53,715 nucleotides of DNA from an uncultured Flammeovirgaceae bacterium (GCA_937883755.1 CAKZYA010000042.1:1-53715), one strand, 5' to 3'. Shown: positions 15,701 through 24,316, counted from the stretch's first letter. Notes: a model not told the origin generated them from the letters alone. Translations and numbers: made by a program.

Positions 15701-16829
15701 GATTACCGCCCACATACAGTCCTCCCCGATGCCTGACAATGGTACTGACATCGCTCTCCAGCCCCAGAGTTTTATCAAAATAGGAAAAGGAGGAGGGTAC
15801 CTCTATCCGGCTCAGCCCATTGTTGAGGGCTACCCACAGCCCCCCTTGCTGGTCTTGATAGGCAAACCGAGCGGATTCATCATCCAAGCCCGCTTCTTGG
15901 TTCAATAACTGCTGCAACTGCCCCTGCTGATTGATGATGGCGACCCCTCCGGTTCGCAGTAGCAAAGCCAACTGACCATTCGATAACCACAACCCCTCAT
16001 ACAGTTGTTGTTCGTTGATCAAGGCTTCTACCTCCGCCGAGAGAGGGAAGGACTCGAAGGTGGTACCATCATACATGAAGAACCCCCGAGCACGGGTACC
16101 GATTAAGAGACGGGATGATGAGGCCTCCGGTGCGGGGAAAGGCAGCATCAGATAGATGTATTTTTTAGCAAAGCGTTCGCCCCCAGGCACTAACTGCCAC
16201 TCGTCATCAACGAGTTTCATCAGGCCGATTTGACGCTGAACGAGGTAGTGGGTGTCCTGAACGGTATAAAAGCGATAAAACTCAGTTTCCGGTTGCCACA
16301 CTTTTAGGCTACCCTGACCGGCTGATGCTTCATTCCAACGAAACAAATATTCTCGGCTTCTAAAATAGACTCCCTCTGCGGTGATAGATATATCCCACAC
16401 ACTAGAAAAGTCACGGTATTCAGTCGCCAGATCATCTAACAGCGAAACAAACTGACGTTGCCCTAGCGAGTCGGCAGCCAGGTACCCGAAATCCCCTTTT
16501 GCCCCCACGTAGATACGACCTTGTTGGTCCATGCCCAAGGAGTATACCCCTGACTCATTGGGAACGGAAATGAGCCGCCAGGATACTCCGTCGTATTCCA
16601 AAACACCTATACCATTCGCAAAGTACATCAGGCCTCGTTGATCCTGGAGGATGGCCCAATTCTGGCTGTGGGCATCATAGTCTTTGGGGGTAAAGTGTTG
16701 GATGAAAGGAAGACCCACTTCGCTGGAGGGCAGAACGGAAGGTTGGGCCAGTAAAGATCTGGGTATCAAAGCGATTAACCATAGCCAACCCATTAAAAAA
16801 AGACCGCACCTAATAGCCTTAACACGCAT
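12717..16829 (-). CDS. Hybrid two-component system: propeller sensor, kinase, receiver and AraC output
   Basis: 1370 residues in one chain. A signal peptide (ALIPRSLLAQ) is followed by about 650 residues of two-component-regulator propeller repeats (for example GLWVALNNGLSRIEVP, GLYVGGNRGVYRLSP) and a Y_Y_Y domain (YQVFLEGFDPRWSVW, YTFRVRARNLYG). A membrane helix (WWSYLLQGLLACGLVLGFI) follows. The kinase has the H-box FFTNISHEFRTPLTL, the N-box ILYNLLSNALKFTPSG and the G-boxes DSGVGIP and GTGIGLALTKEL. A receiver domain (LIITDVMMPQVDGYEF, acceptor Asp) and an AraC-type helix-turn-helix complete it. It should sense a periplasmic ligand, often a glycan in this family, and bind DNA directly. Its position upstream of the surface-protein block suggests control of that block, which is inference. 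Confidence 0.92.
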   Translation of the reverse strand: MRVKAIRCGLFLMGWLWLIALIPRSLLAQPSVLPSSEVGLPFIQHFTPKDYDAHSQNWAILQDQRGLMYFANGIGVLEYDGVSWRLISVPNESGVYSLGMDQQGRIYVGAKGDFGYLAADSLGQRQFVSLLDDLATEYRDFSSVWDISITAEGVYFRSREYLFRWNEASAGQGSLKVWQPETEFYRFYTVQDTHYLVQRQIGLMKLVDDEWQLVPGGERFAKKYIYLMLPFPAPEASSSRLLIGTRARGFFMYDGTTFESFPLSAEVEALINEQQLYEGLWLSNGQLALLLRTGGVAIINQQGQLQQLLNQEAGLDDESARFAYQDQQGGLWVALNNGLSRIEVPSSFSYFDKTLGLESDVSTIVRHRGGLYVGGNRGVYRLSPTTPANHHPRFQFVEDMTTPTWSLLSIDEALWAATNVGVYRMTEDKTTKIVDQTARFLYRSPTDPNIMFVGMRIGLVLLKKMDGQWQILGRVQGVSESIRSIVEERKGVIWLGTSGGDGYIRVRLDEADLISPQSEEIPATVARYQQAQGVPGGYARLYSVDGRVVFATDAGLKRLDEASGQFVPDTSLGAQFADTTLSVSRVVEDPQGNVWIKSTLAGGTRETGRLRRKAKGERIYQSTAFNRIADWGSTYVMYPDPQYENVVWIGGPEGIVRYDHSIQKDYRTDFQTLIRRVTLPEDSLLFGGLATPSTVAPTLRFADHNLRLVFAATSYEESGANQYQVFLEGFDPRWSVWTNETRKDYTNLSEGDYTFRVRARNLYGHLSDEGNYAFTILPPWHRTWWSYLLQGLLACGLVLGFIRWRLRAVQRQTIKLEQVVADRTEELAEKNEQLQEMDTIKSRFFTNISHEFRTPLTLVMGQIESFLTAPDTNKLKMAHRNAAQLQHLINQLLDLSKLEGGKMTLKASCQNIVPLLRQLTSTFESMAQKKHIALRFESTSSTIRVYYEHDKVEKILYNLLSNALKFTPSGGQVLVNVATAGGGSSQVGTSEEKSKLKISVRDSGVGIPSDRLPHIFDHFFQVDSSQTREFEGTGIGLALTKELVQLHGGGIAVESTEGFGTTFTVTLPLGTAHLRAEQIVDTPEVATGWEKLPGSAFEELLSPEEVSPSDNLEPIDERKDLILMVEDHADMRTYIRQGLEKAYHILEAANGEEGFVQAQKHVPDLIITDVMMPQVDGYEFTRKIRQETVTAHIPIIMLTAKAAEEDKLAGLEQGVDAYLTKPFNKEELLIRVRKLIEMRQKLRQQTGGQIILQPGEIAATSLDQQFLQQIQQTIEDNINNEAFGVDKLALEVGVSQRQLQRKLKALTDSSPQQCIRTMRLSRAKQLLEQGTGTVSEVCFQVGYGNVNAFTRAFREEFGAAPSVVLQKKSS

Positions 16830-16957
16830 TGCTTGTACGATTTGAGTTTACCCGTATGGTATTATCTGCAAGGACAGTCGGGTCTCTTACCACCTAGTAG
16901 CATCCTTGGCAACGATAGTACAGTAAAGGTACGGCATAATCGTAGGTAAAAAAATAA

Positions 16958-17323
16958 TTAGAGTGCCTTCAACTTATTACCGTTTCCGAACGCGATTTGG
17001 CGGCTCAAAGCCCAATTTTGGAAAGCTTAAGAGGTAGGGCAGTATTTGCAGACAAAGCGTTTTGCAACGCTTCGCTAGAAGCTCATCTGCCAGAACAGGA
17101 TAGTGAATTACTCACTCCAGTCAAATATTGGAAAGGGTAATCAATAGAAGACAAACAGCGGCATAGGGCAGCCGACGACCTGTAGTCAAAAGCAGTTTCT
17201 AGTATCAGACAGCCCATTGAATCCCTATTCAATTGGATCTTTCAGCATACCGGCCTTCAAAGAGCGGGTAAAGTCCGCGCTACCAAAGGTTTATTAGTAA
17301 ATGTATTCGGCAAATATTTATAA
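16958..17323 (+). pseudogene. DDE transposase C-terminal remnant
   Basis: One frame reads ITVSERDLAA, GRAVFADKAFC and LLTPVKYWKG, then two in-frame stops and SIRQPIESLFNWIFQHTGLQ, ending VFGKYL. This is the C-terminal half of a DDE transposase of the IS4/IS982 kind, with the Asp-Lys (ADKAF) and Glu (PIESLFNW) elements of the catalytic core visible. The internal stops (about 17138 and 17189) show it is dead. I see nothing else in the rest of 16830-17582. Confidence 0.7.
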
Positions 17324-17582
17324 TATTATCTATTATTTGATAATATAATTATAATAAATTAGCCTAAAGATTATATTATATAGTATTAAGACCCAACTCT
17401 GAGCCAATGGTAATTATAAGAACCCCTGGCTGACTAGATTTCCACTATTCACCTGAAATCAAATCTAGTATCCAAATATTATGCTCTGTGCTTTATACTC
17501 CTATTTTACCTTTTTGTCGCTACAGGCGGGGCCTCCCTCACTAGATATTTTCGCCAACAGTAAAGTATATCGGCTATACCCA

Positions 17583-18602
17583 TTATTTCTGAACCTCTTT
17601 ACTTGTAAAGTCCGTAAAGGTCTTTCCATCATAACGATGCACCCCACCTCCAGATCCAAACCAAATGCTTCCATCGTTCGCTTCCAATAGACACAAAAAA
17701 TCCATTATTCTTCCTGACTTAATTTCGGTTACCGTGGGCGTTTTATCGTATAAGGTGTTTGCATCATAACGGGATAATGCCCAGACATTTGAATTTCCTG
17801 CACCAGTGGTCCAGATGTTTCCTTTTTTATCTTCGATGATAGCATAAGCATCCCTCTGCGATACGTGTGTAAAAGTGCTGCCATCATAACGCCAAAGACC
17901 ATTAACGTCACCGAACCAAATGTGTCCTTTTTTATCTTCGATGATTGACCACACGTTGTTAAACGCCTTGCCATCGTTGTTTTTTAACACGGTAAATGTT
18001 TTTCCATCATAAACGAACATATCTTCGCCGTGTGCACCAAACCAAAGCCTGCCGGTTTTGTCTTCAAGGAGTAATCGAATATGGTTACTGGGAAATCCAT
18101 CTTTTGTGGTAAAATTTCGAAAAGATTTCCCATCGTAACGGCTTGCTCCGAACCAAATATTACCGGCGCTGTCTTCATAAATATCAAGTGCCATATTACG
18201 GGCAAGCCCATCCTTGGTGGTAAAATGTTGAAAGCTTATCTCCCCGGCTGGTAAGTGATAAACCCCTGAATCTTTGGAAGCGAACCAAAGATTTCCTTTT
18301 CGATCTTCCAGAACATCCCAGAAGCTGGAGAAGCGGGGCGAACTTATTTTACTGGTTAGATTGGTAAACGATGTTCCATCGTATCGAAACACGCCTAAGT
18401 AAGAAGCAATCAAAATGTCTCCGTTCCTGGCTTGCTTTACATTCCGAACCATACTCACAGGCACCTTTTCCGACTCTAAAAGTTGAGACTCGGAGTAAAG
18501 TCCTTTACTGACATTATCTTGTGGTACGCTTGTTTTATCCTGTCCACAGGAGGTGTGAAAAACAGAAAGTAAAAACAGCGCAAATACGTGAAAATATTTC
18601 AT
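17583..18602 (-). CDS. Lipoprotein with two-component-type propeller repeats
   Basis: 339 residues. The N-terminus is a lipoprotein signal (LFLLSVFHTSC, Cys19 lipidated). The body is a chain of about 40-residue propeller units with the pattern IIEDKKGHIWFGxxxGLWRYDG and YDGKSFRNFTTKDG. These are like the sensor part of hybrid kinases but have no kinase or DNA-binding domain. It is probably a periplasmic seven-bladed propeller anchored to a membrane. Stand-alone proteins of this kind may act as ligand-binding or signalling partners; the ligand is unknown. It has no obvious operon partner. Confidence 0.8.
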   Translation of the reverse strand: MKYFHVFALFLLSVFHTSCGQDKTSVPQDNVSKGLYSESQLLESEKVPVSMVRNVKQARNGDILIASYLGVFRYDGTSFTNLTSKISSPRFSSFWDVLEDRKGNLWFASKDSGVYHLPAGEISFQHFTTKDGLARNMALDIYEDSAGNIWFGASRYDGKSFRNFTTKDGFPSNHIRLLLEDKTGRLWFGAHGEDMFVYDGKTFTVLKNNDGKAFNNVWSIIEDKKGHIWFGDVNGLWRYDGSTFTHVSQRDAYAIIEDKKGNIWTTGAGNSNVWALSRYDANTLYDKTPTVTEIKSGRIMDFLCLLEANDGSIWFGSGGGVHRYDGKTFTDFTSKEVQK

Positions 18603-18757
18603 GAATAGTCAGCCGGTTTATTTCTACAAACCTATAGCTAAAGGGTATTGATCCCCAAAAAAATAGTGTAAAATGAATTGTAAAAAATGTAAAATCTACC
18701 GCGCGACGTCCGCTGTAACCTATGCCGTAACGATAGATTTTCCGTTAAACTCGCTTT

Positions 18758-18796
18758 CTTAGAGTAAGTCACTTACCTCTATGCTACGAATACCCC
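18758..18796 (-). repeat. 39-bp Tn3-like terminal inverted repeat (copy A)
   Basis: Read on the minus strand it starts GGGGTATTCGTAGCATAGAG and ends CTCTAAG. A 38-39-bp repeat with GGGG at the outside and TAAG at the inside is the hallmark of Tn3-family ends. Close copies lie at 48073-48111 and 52978-53016. The outer end faces right and cuts straight into the RTX gene that starts at 18798. Confidence 0.7.
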
Positions 18797-18797
18797 A

Positions 18798-19760
18798 AAC
18801 TGGATAGTCCTTGATACGGTCACCGGTGAAACGGGATGGGCATCCGGTGAAGAACGATCCTTTAGCTTTAATAACACGCAAGAATATTCAAGTTACCGTC
18901 TTGATGTAACGGCCAATAATGGCGATACCAAAAACTTGGCAATCGGTGAGATTGATTTGATTGAAGCTCAGCTCGGCAGCAGTACTTTGGTGATTGATGA
19001 TGATATTACTTTGAGCGATGTGGACGGAACGCATTTAGACGGTGCCGAAGTTCGATTATCCGGTGTTCTGGATGGCGCTGATGAGATCTTGTCGGTGACC
19101 ACAGTGGCAGGGATCAATGCCAGTTATGCGGCCGATGGGGCCGATATGGTCATGAGCTTAACCGGCAATGCCACCCTGACTGACTACGAACAAGTATTAG
19201 AAAGTCTCACCTATAACAACACCGCTACCTCCATCACGGCAGGACAGCGATCCTTGCAAATCTCCATCACCGATGAGACAGGGCAAACAAGTGAGGTGGT
19301 TAGTACAGACATCAATGTTTTGAACCCTGACGCTGTCTATGGGACAGCCACCAGTGAAACTTTACAAGGCGATAGCAATAATAATTTGCTATATGGTGAA
19401 GAGGGTGACGACATACTTTACGGTGATGATGGGTTGGATGTCCTATATGGCGGCACCGGTCAGGATACTTTTGTATTTGAACAAAGCTCTGCTTTTAACG
19501 ATGTTGATATCATTCATGATTTTGATAAATCAGAAAGTGATGCCATTGATATTAGTGATTTACTAGGTGCTTATGATCCACTGAATGATGCGATTGCTGA
19601 TTTTATATCTATCACTCAAAATGGCTCTAACAGCCTTTTGGCTATAGATCAGGATGGTACCGGCACGACTCATGCCATGCAAGATGTTGTACAAATCAAC
19701 AATACAGCTAATCTGAATATAAACGATATGATCAGTGATGGTGAATTGATTATCGCTTAA
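18798..19760 (+). pseudogene. RTX-type calcium-binding protein, 5'-truncated, type I secretion C-terminus
   Basis: The frame is open from the edge of the Tn3-like repeat, with no start codon of its own. The first 55 residues (NWIVLDTV to YRLDVTANNGDTKNLAIGEI) look like the end of a discoidin or other carbohydrate-binding beta-sandwich. Then come Ig-like repeats (DGTHLDGAEVRLSG) and RTX nonapeptides (LQGDSNNNLLYGEEGDDILY, GDDGLDVLYGGTGQDTFVF). The end, NLNINDMISDGELII, matches type I secretion C-terminal domains. Such proteins are usual in Proteobacteria and odd in a T9SS-type bacterium. I infer a transferred fragment truncated by a transposon end. An internal TTG or GTG start is possible but unsupported. 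Confidence 0.75.
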
Positions 19761-19849
19761 AAGCTACCCCACGCAGAAAACCGCTGTGATCTCCTGCCAA
19801 AGGAAAGAGCTCAGCAGTTTTTTGTTATCTTGTTGGCTAAAAGAAAAAA

Positions 19850-20134
19850 ATGGTATTTAAGCTGCCAAGACATTTACAAAGCCAAATGCCCTACCAGGTG
19901 GGACAATGGCTGATCTGGACCGATACCCAGGAAAGGGCTTTAAAATTCTTCTATAAAATTGAATTGCGGGAAACATCGCGCCCGAGAGAATATGCCGCCG
20001 GTGTATTTCGGTTTACTGATAATAAAACACTGACACAAGAAAGCTGCTTTTATGCTCGTATGGCCGTAGCGATGCGGCCGGGGCTTTGGCAAAATGTTGA
20101 AGATGAAAACGCCGAATGGGTGCAAGCTTATTAA
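19850..20134 (+). CDS. Small hypothetical protein
   Basis: 94 residues, MVFKLPRHLQSQMPYQVGQW onward. There is no signal peptide and no family I recognise. It is Trp/Arg-rich (WLIWTDTQERALKFFYKI) and compact. It follows the truncated RTX gene in the same direction and belongs to the block of foreign-looking genes at 18798-21347. Confidence 0.5.
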   Translation: MVFKLPRHLQSQMPYQVGQWLIWTDTQERALKFFYKIELRETSRPREYAAGVFRFTDNKTLTQESCFYARMAVAMRPGLWQNVEDENAEWVQAY

Positions 20135-20155
20135 ATTCAGTAAGGTTTTGAGGAA

Positions 20156-20446
20156 TTAGCGTTTATTCAAATTATCTCTAGCAATGTCTTCCATTGTCTC
20201 AAACATACTTTGTAGCCGTGCGAGAATCTGATCGGTAGGTTCATTGAGATGCATGAGTGCTTCTATAGCACTTAACATATAGGCTCCCGACAATTCTGGT
20301 AAAGCGCCCTCCTGGTTTAAGTTGTTTTCACGGGTGATTGCCGTAATCTTCTGAGAAAGAATATACATCCGTTTGAAAAGCGTTTCGGCTTGCATCTTCT
20401 CAACCATATTCACATGGTCTTCTGGGTCTAAATAAGGCATCGCCAA
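20156..20446 (-). CDS. Small helical hypothetical protein
   Basis: 96 residues, almost entirely alpha-helical in appearance (NMVEKMQAETLFKRMYILSQ, LARLQSMFETMEDIARDNL). No family is recognised. It converges on the gene at 19850-20134. Nothing supports a function. Confidence 0.5.
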   Translation of the reverse strand: MAMPYLDPEDHVNMVEKMQAETLFKRMYILSQKITAITRENNLNQEGALPELSGAYMLSAIEALMHLNEPTDQILARLQSMFETMEDIARDNLNKR

Positions 20447-20508
20447 TTATTAACAGATACCAGGTTGCCAATCCATAAGAAATCACTCACTAGCTCATTT
20501 CTCTTTCA

Positions 20509-20847
20509 TTGGATACACTTATGATCATGAAACCTCTATCGCTTCACCATCAAGCTTGGTGGCCAGCTCTTCGGGAACGGGCGTTCCGCAAATATGGCTA
20601 TCGCTGTATTATTTGTGGCCACCAGGGTAGCCAGGATAATCCGCTCCAGGTGGATCATATTCTGCCGCGTTCTATCTTTCGCAGACACCAAAAAAAGCTT
20701 TGGAACTTACAACCCATGTGCCAAGTGCATAATAAAGCCAAGTCGTTCCGCTCGTGGAAAGATTGTCGTCCATGGAAAGGAAATGTATTCGCTAAGCTGC
20801 TCGTTCTTAATGCTCGCTTCTGGCTTGAGTTACGGCGTAAATATTAA
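20509..20847 (+). CDS. HNH endonuclease family protein
   Basis: 112 residues. The motif order CIICG, then LQVDHILPRSIF, then NLQPMCQVHNKAKS is a standard HNH (McrA-like) nuclease fold: two Cys pairs hold a structural zinc, and the His of DHI and the Asn and His of the last helix form the metal site. The start could be the first ATG at 20509 or the ATG at 20521 or 20527. A stand-alone HNH protein of this size is common on mobile and phage-derived DNA. Its target is unknown. Confidence 0.75.
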   Translation: MDTLMIMKPLSLHHQAWWPALRERAFRKYGYRCIICGHQGSQDNPLQVDHILPRSIFRRHQKKLWNLQPMCQVHNKAKSFRSWKDCRPWKGNVFAKLLVLNARFWLELRRKY

Positions 20848-21015
20848 TCTTCGTCTTAGTATTGGGGGAATGAGGTTCTTATCCATATAATTCAGACATG
20901 CGGCCTGCTGTAAAAATTGGTAAGCTCGCTCTCGTTGCCAAAATTTAACAAGCTGTTTGGATTGGGACGTTCGCATAAGCTGGTACGTTAATTGTGCAAA
21001 GATAAGAAACTTAGT

Positions 21016-21029
21016 CGTGCAATTGCACG
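21016..21029. promoter_or_regulatory. Palindromic operator upstream of XRE regulator
   Basis: CGTGCAATTGCACG is a perfect 14-bp palindrome 35 bp upstream of the XRE gene start. Half-site copies of TTGTGCAA occur nearby at about 20990 and 21056, the latter overlapping the start region. The layout fits an autoregulated XRE repressor. Confidence 0.55.
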
Positions 21030-21064
21030 TGTAAGTCTCGAAAGATTTTGGCCGTCTTTGTGCA

Positions 21065-21277
21065 ATGGATACTGACGATCTAAAGCGCAAATTTGCGGCC
21101 AATGTCAGACGCTACCGGAAAGCAAGGCAAATTACGCAGGCTGATTTAGCGGCAATGGCGGAGACCGATGATCGCTATATACAAAATATTGAAGCTGGGG
21201 AACGCATGCCCGGTGTCATTATCGCCTACCGGATTGCCAAAGCTCTAGGCGTTACGGTGGAAGAATTATTTTGTTAA
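21065..21277 (+). CDS. XRE-family transcriptional regulator
   Basis: 70 residues making up a single Cro/C1-type helix-turn-helix: NVRRYRKARQITQADLAAMA, DRYIQNIEAGERMPG, IAYRIAKALGVTVEELF. There is no partner domain. The palindrome at 21016-21029 suggests it represses its own promoter. It lies in the foreign-looking block ended by the IS110 insertion. The reverse-strand frame overlapping its start is not convincing. Confidence 0.85.
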   Translation: MDTDDLKRKFAANVRRYRKARQITQADLAAMAETDDRYIQNIEAGERMPGVIIAYRIAKALGVTVEELFC

Positions 21278-21290
21278 TCAGTATCAAAGA

Positions 21291-21347
21291 ATGGCTAACT
21301 TAAATCCTGTTGCGATCACCAATATTGCCAAGCTCTGGCAGTGTTAG
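21291..21347 (+). pseudogene. Short 5' gene fragment cut by IS110 insertion
   Basis: An ATG 13 bp after the XRE stop opens MANLNPVAITNIAKLWQC and then stops. The element carrying the IS110 transposase appears to begin about here. Sequence just beyond its 3' end (22687-22732) can be read as AKSLPVGISTVAARS, a helix-turn-helix-like stretch that may be the other half. This is tentative. Confidence 0.3.
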
Positions 21348-21439
21348 GTAACTCCCATGTTCGTGTGATATTTCACGTCCGGCGTGGATCCTTTAGGTTT
21401 ACGCACTATAAATATTTTTGGAAGAAGCTATTATTGTTG

Positions 21440-21600
21440 GGGTGTGGAAATGTGGGTAACTTAAGAAGTTATCCATATTTCCATCACCAGAAGTTACGCT
21501 GACAGGGAACAGGCATGGGCGTGGAATAGGAAAGACCTATCGTGCGATTTTGCCCCCTGTCAGTTTGCTTGTCCATCTTCAAATAGAAATTTAGACTTGC
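21440..21600 (+). ncRNA. Putative IS110 bridge RNA region
   Basis: In IS110-group elements the noncoding region before the transposase gives a bridge RNA whose two internal loops pair with target and donor DNA. Here a long hairpin pairs 21446-21462 with 21466-21482 (GGAAATGTGGGTAACTT with AAGTTATCCATATTTCC). A second stem pairs CTGACAGGG (21499-21507) with CCCTGTCAG (21555-21563). Its large loop contains an inner stem (ATAGG/CCTAT, 21526-21540). The order of a 5' hairpin followed by a looped stem fits the known architecture. Exact RNA ends are unknown. Confidence 0.5.
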
Positions 21601-21664
21601 AGGTCTGTTATTAAGGTTCTGAAGCAGAACAAGCAACGTAACTTTCATTAACCTAAACAAATAT

Positions 21665-22672
21665 ATGAAAAAGTTCTCTTACCAAGTAGGCATTGACGTG
21701 GCTAAAGATACCTTAGATTGTACAGCACTCCGGGAAGGCCAACCGATTAGCTATTGCCGTATCACAAACACTTATAAAGCCGTACAATCCTATCTGCAAC
21801 AACTCTATGAAGAAGGCATTGGGCTATCAGAAACGCTCTTTTGCATGGAACATACCGGAGTGTATAATGCCCATGTTTTACAAGCGTTAGCGGAAGGTAA
21901 GTGTGCCATTTGCTTAGAGGCAGCTATGCGTATAAAGTCCGCTATCGGTTTTACAAGAGGTAAGAACGATAAAGTGGACTCTTACCGAATATCTCGGTAT
22001 GCTTATCTTCATCAGGATGAACTACGGCTTTGGATACCCAAACGGCAGGTAGTGCAACAACTTGCCCAGTTCACTACGCTTCGGAAGCGTTTGCTTAAAA
22101 CAAAAGTATCTTTACAGCAGCCCTTGAGTGAAGCTAAACGCTTTTTAGGCAACACTGCTTATCGTACAGAAAAGAACATAACTGATCCGGTAGTGAAAGC
22201 TATTGAAAAGCAACTTAAACAAGTAGAAAAGAATATACAACAGCTTATCAATGAAGATGCTCAACTCAAAGAACTATTCGCCCTCGTCACTTCTGTAGAT
22301 GCAATAGGGCCAATCACTGCGGGTCATTTGTTGGTTGTAACTAACGAATTTAAAAACTTCAATTGTCCGAAAAAATTTGCTTGCTATGCTGGCACAGCCC
22401 CATTTGAAAATAGTTCTGGGAGTAGTTTGCGAGGTAGGAGTCAGGTGTCTCCGTGGGCTAATAAAGAAACCAAAAAACTCTTACACATGGCGGCTATGTC
22501 TGCGATCAATATGCCAGGAGACTTGGCTCAGTTCTACGAGCGTAAGGTGCGAGAGGGAAAGAACAAAATGAGTGTAATCAACGCTATTCGGAACAAACTC
22601 ATTAAACGGATTTTTGCCTGTGTTAGAGATAACCGAGAATATGAAAAAAATTATACCCATGTACTTGCTTAA
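21665..22672 (+). CDS. IS110-family transposase (bridge-RNA-guided recombinase)
   Basis: 335 residues, full length for the family. The N-terminal RuvC-like DEDD domain shows YQVGIDVAKDTLDC (Asp), FCMEHTGVYN (Glu) and KNDKVDSYRISRYA (paired Asp). A coiled coil (KQLKQVEKNIQQLINEDAQL) links to the C-terminal Tnp_20 domain, with DAIGPITAG, CYAGTAPFENSSGSSLRGRS (catalytic Ser expected here), VSPWANKETKKLLHMAAMSA and KLIKRIFACV. It should recombine donor and target DNA guided by the upstream RNA. It appears intact, in contrast to the insertion-ridden remnant at 3-468. Confidence 0.93.
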   Translation: MKKFSYQVGIDVAKDTLDCTALREGQPISYCRITNTYKAVQSYLQQLYEEGIGLSETLFCMEHTGVYNAHVLQALAEGKCAICLEAAMRIKSAIGFTRGKNDKVDSYRISRYAYLHQDELRLWIPKRQVVQQLAQFTTLRKRLLKTKVSLQQPLSEAKRFLGNTAYRTEKNITDPVVKAIEKQLKQVEKNIQQLINEDAQLKELFALVTSVDAIGPITAGHLLVVTNEFKNFNCPKKFACYAGTAPFENSSGSSLRGRSQVSPWANKETKKLLHMAAMSAINMPGDLAQFYERKVREGKNKMSVINAIRNKLIKRIFACVRDNREYEKNYTHVLA

Positions 22673-22870
22673 TCCATAGAAATCGCTAAGAGCTTGCCGG
22701 TTGGCATCAGTACGGTCGCCGCGCGATCGTGAAAACGTCAATATGAGAGTATGAGGCTAGAAAATCTATTGTATTCTATACTTCTTTAGGCAATAAATTT
22801 ATATTCATGATAACGAACGTTAAGACCATACAGATAGCTCTATTCCAAGTATGTAAGCCTTCTTTTCTAA

Positions 22871-24049
22871 TCATTTTAGCAATGGCAGCACTTCTCCATA
22901 CATCGCATTATTGATCTGCTTAAATAATTTATCATCCTTTTTATTCGGCAGTCTATAGGTGGTATTCCACGCAAAAAGGTATCCACTCTTGGTCTCCGTA
23001 TTTACCCAAACAGAAGACATAAATCCTGATGACTCACCGTCATGTCCCACCAACCTAAATGAATCAGGGTTTATGATATCAATACCTAAGCCTTTAAAAT
23101 GATCATGTCCTTGACCATTCTTTTGTTTGCCGTGTACCCGCTGTTGAAGCACCAACATTTCTTCTATGGATGCATGTTTTAAGGGATTACTGGCTGAAGA
23201 GTTTATCCCACACAGGAAATTGACAAACAAAAGCATATCGGTCATCGGGGCATTCAGCCCTCCTGATGGATGATCCAAGCCAGTATTATCAACCTTGTCA
23301 AAATCCTGAGCTTTACTGTATAGCTTCTTCCTATGACCCCGGTAGTTGTTGGATCGGTATTTTTGGAGGTGGTCTGGCAACACATTAAAATAGCTGTTTT
23401 TCATGCCCAAAGGGGTCAATATGTTTTTGGTTACATATGATGTATAGGTCTCATTGATCACTCTTTCTATTAACAGACCGAGGATATCATACCCCATATT
23501 GGAATAACGATAGACTGTGCCTGGTGTATACTCCAGAGCGGTTTCTTCAAACGCTTCCAGATAGGCCTCCTCAGATTGCGTCTCATAAAAATTCCCATCA
23601 ATAAGCTGGGTTGTTTTGCTAAACCTGGGGAAACCCGAAGTATGGGTTAATACCTGTTTAATGGTAGGTTCTTTATCAAATTCATTTTGAATGCTCTTCA
23701 CTTCAGGAAGATGCTTACTAATAGGATCATTTAATGCCAGTATTCCCGCATCTCGCAATTGCATCATGGCGATGGCCGTAAACATTTTAGTACAGGAAGC
23801 CCAGTTATAAATGGTATTGAGGGTAATAGGTTCGCGGGTATCCTGGTCCTGAAATCCGTACATATTCTCAGCTACGATCTCGCTATTCTTCACAACGACC
23901 ATTCCGTTACCAATAATATTGACTTTGGTTAACCTTGGCTCATACCAGCTCATTAAGGAATCCCATTTGTCTAGAAATTCATTACTACCTTGTCCATGGG
24001 CTATAAATGGTAGTGATAGTAATGCAATAGCTATCTGTTTTCGTATCAT
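22871..24049 (-). CDS. Secreted serine hydrolase of the beta-lactamase/PBP family
   Basis: About 392 residues from MIRKQIAIALLSLPFIAHGQ, a clean signal peptide; I chose this ATG (24049) over upstream ones that would bury it. Class C beta-lactamase-like motifs are present: SxxK in WASCTKMFTAIAMMQLRDAG, YxN in YRYSNMGYDILGLLIERV, and HDG in VGHDGESSGF in place of KTG. The fold covers penicillin-binding DD-peptidases, esterases and beta-lactamases. The HxG variant is usual for esterase or D-aminopeptidase-like members, so a resistance role should not be assumed. It is monocistronic. Confidence 0.85.
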   Translation of the reverse strand: MIRKQIAIALLSLPFIAHGQGSNEFLDKWDSLMSWYEPRLTKVNIIGNGMVVVKNSEIVAENMYGFQDQDTREPITLNTIYNWASCTKMFTAIAMMQLRDAGILALNDPISKHLPEVKSIQNEFDKEPTIKQVLTHTSGFPRFSKTTQLIDGNFYETQSEEAYLEAFEETALEYTPGTVYRYSNMGYDILGLLIERVINETYTSYVTKNILTPLGMKNSYFNVLPDHLQKYRSNNYRGHRKKLYSKAQDFDKVDNTGLDHPSGGLNAPMTDMLLFVNFLCGINSSASNPLKHASIEEMLVLQQRVHGKQKNGQGHDHFKGLGIDIINPDSFRLVGHDGESSGFMSSVWVNTETKSGYLFAWNTTYRLPNKKDDKLFKQINNAMYGEVLPLLK

Positions 24050-24316
24050 ATGACTATCGGTTATTGACCCACTATTACTACAAACAACGGTGCTGATAGT
24101 AACCACAAGGTATGACTTAGGCATCGTATTTTCAAAAATATGTAAGGCACGGTTGTACATTACTAAAAAGAAGCGGATGGTTACTGTTCTATCTCCAGAA
24201 TATGACCACTCCTTATCTGAGGGAACCCCACTTAGCGTGAAAAAACCCACGAACATGGGAGTTACCTATAATAGTCCTCCATCACAGAGGGCTATTTTGC
24301 ATAACCCCTATCCTAT

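Larger units (their letters stand above)
21345..22690 (+). mobile_element. Intact IS110-family insertion sequence
   Basis: The element consists of about 320 bp of structured noncoding DNA, a full-length transposase and a short 3' tail ending CTTGCTTAATCCATAGAAATC, the same tail seen twice at 461-580. IS110 elements lack inverted repeats, so the left boundary (about 21343-21350) is an estimate from the truncated reading frame before it. Confidence 0.7.

Noticed and set aside
20830-21102. A 90-codon minus-strand frame overlapping the XRE gene start
   Set aside because: It covers the promoter and operator region of the XRE gene, overlaps two better-supported genes and has no recognisable feature.
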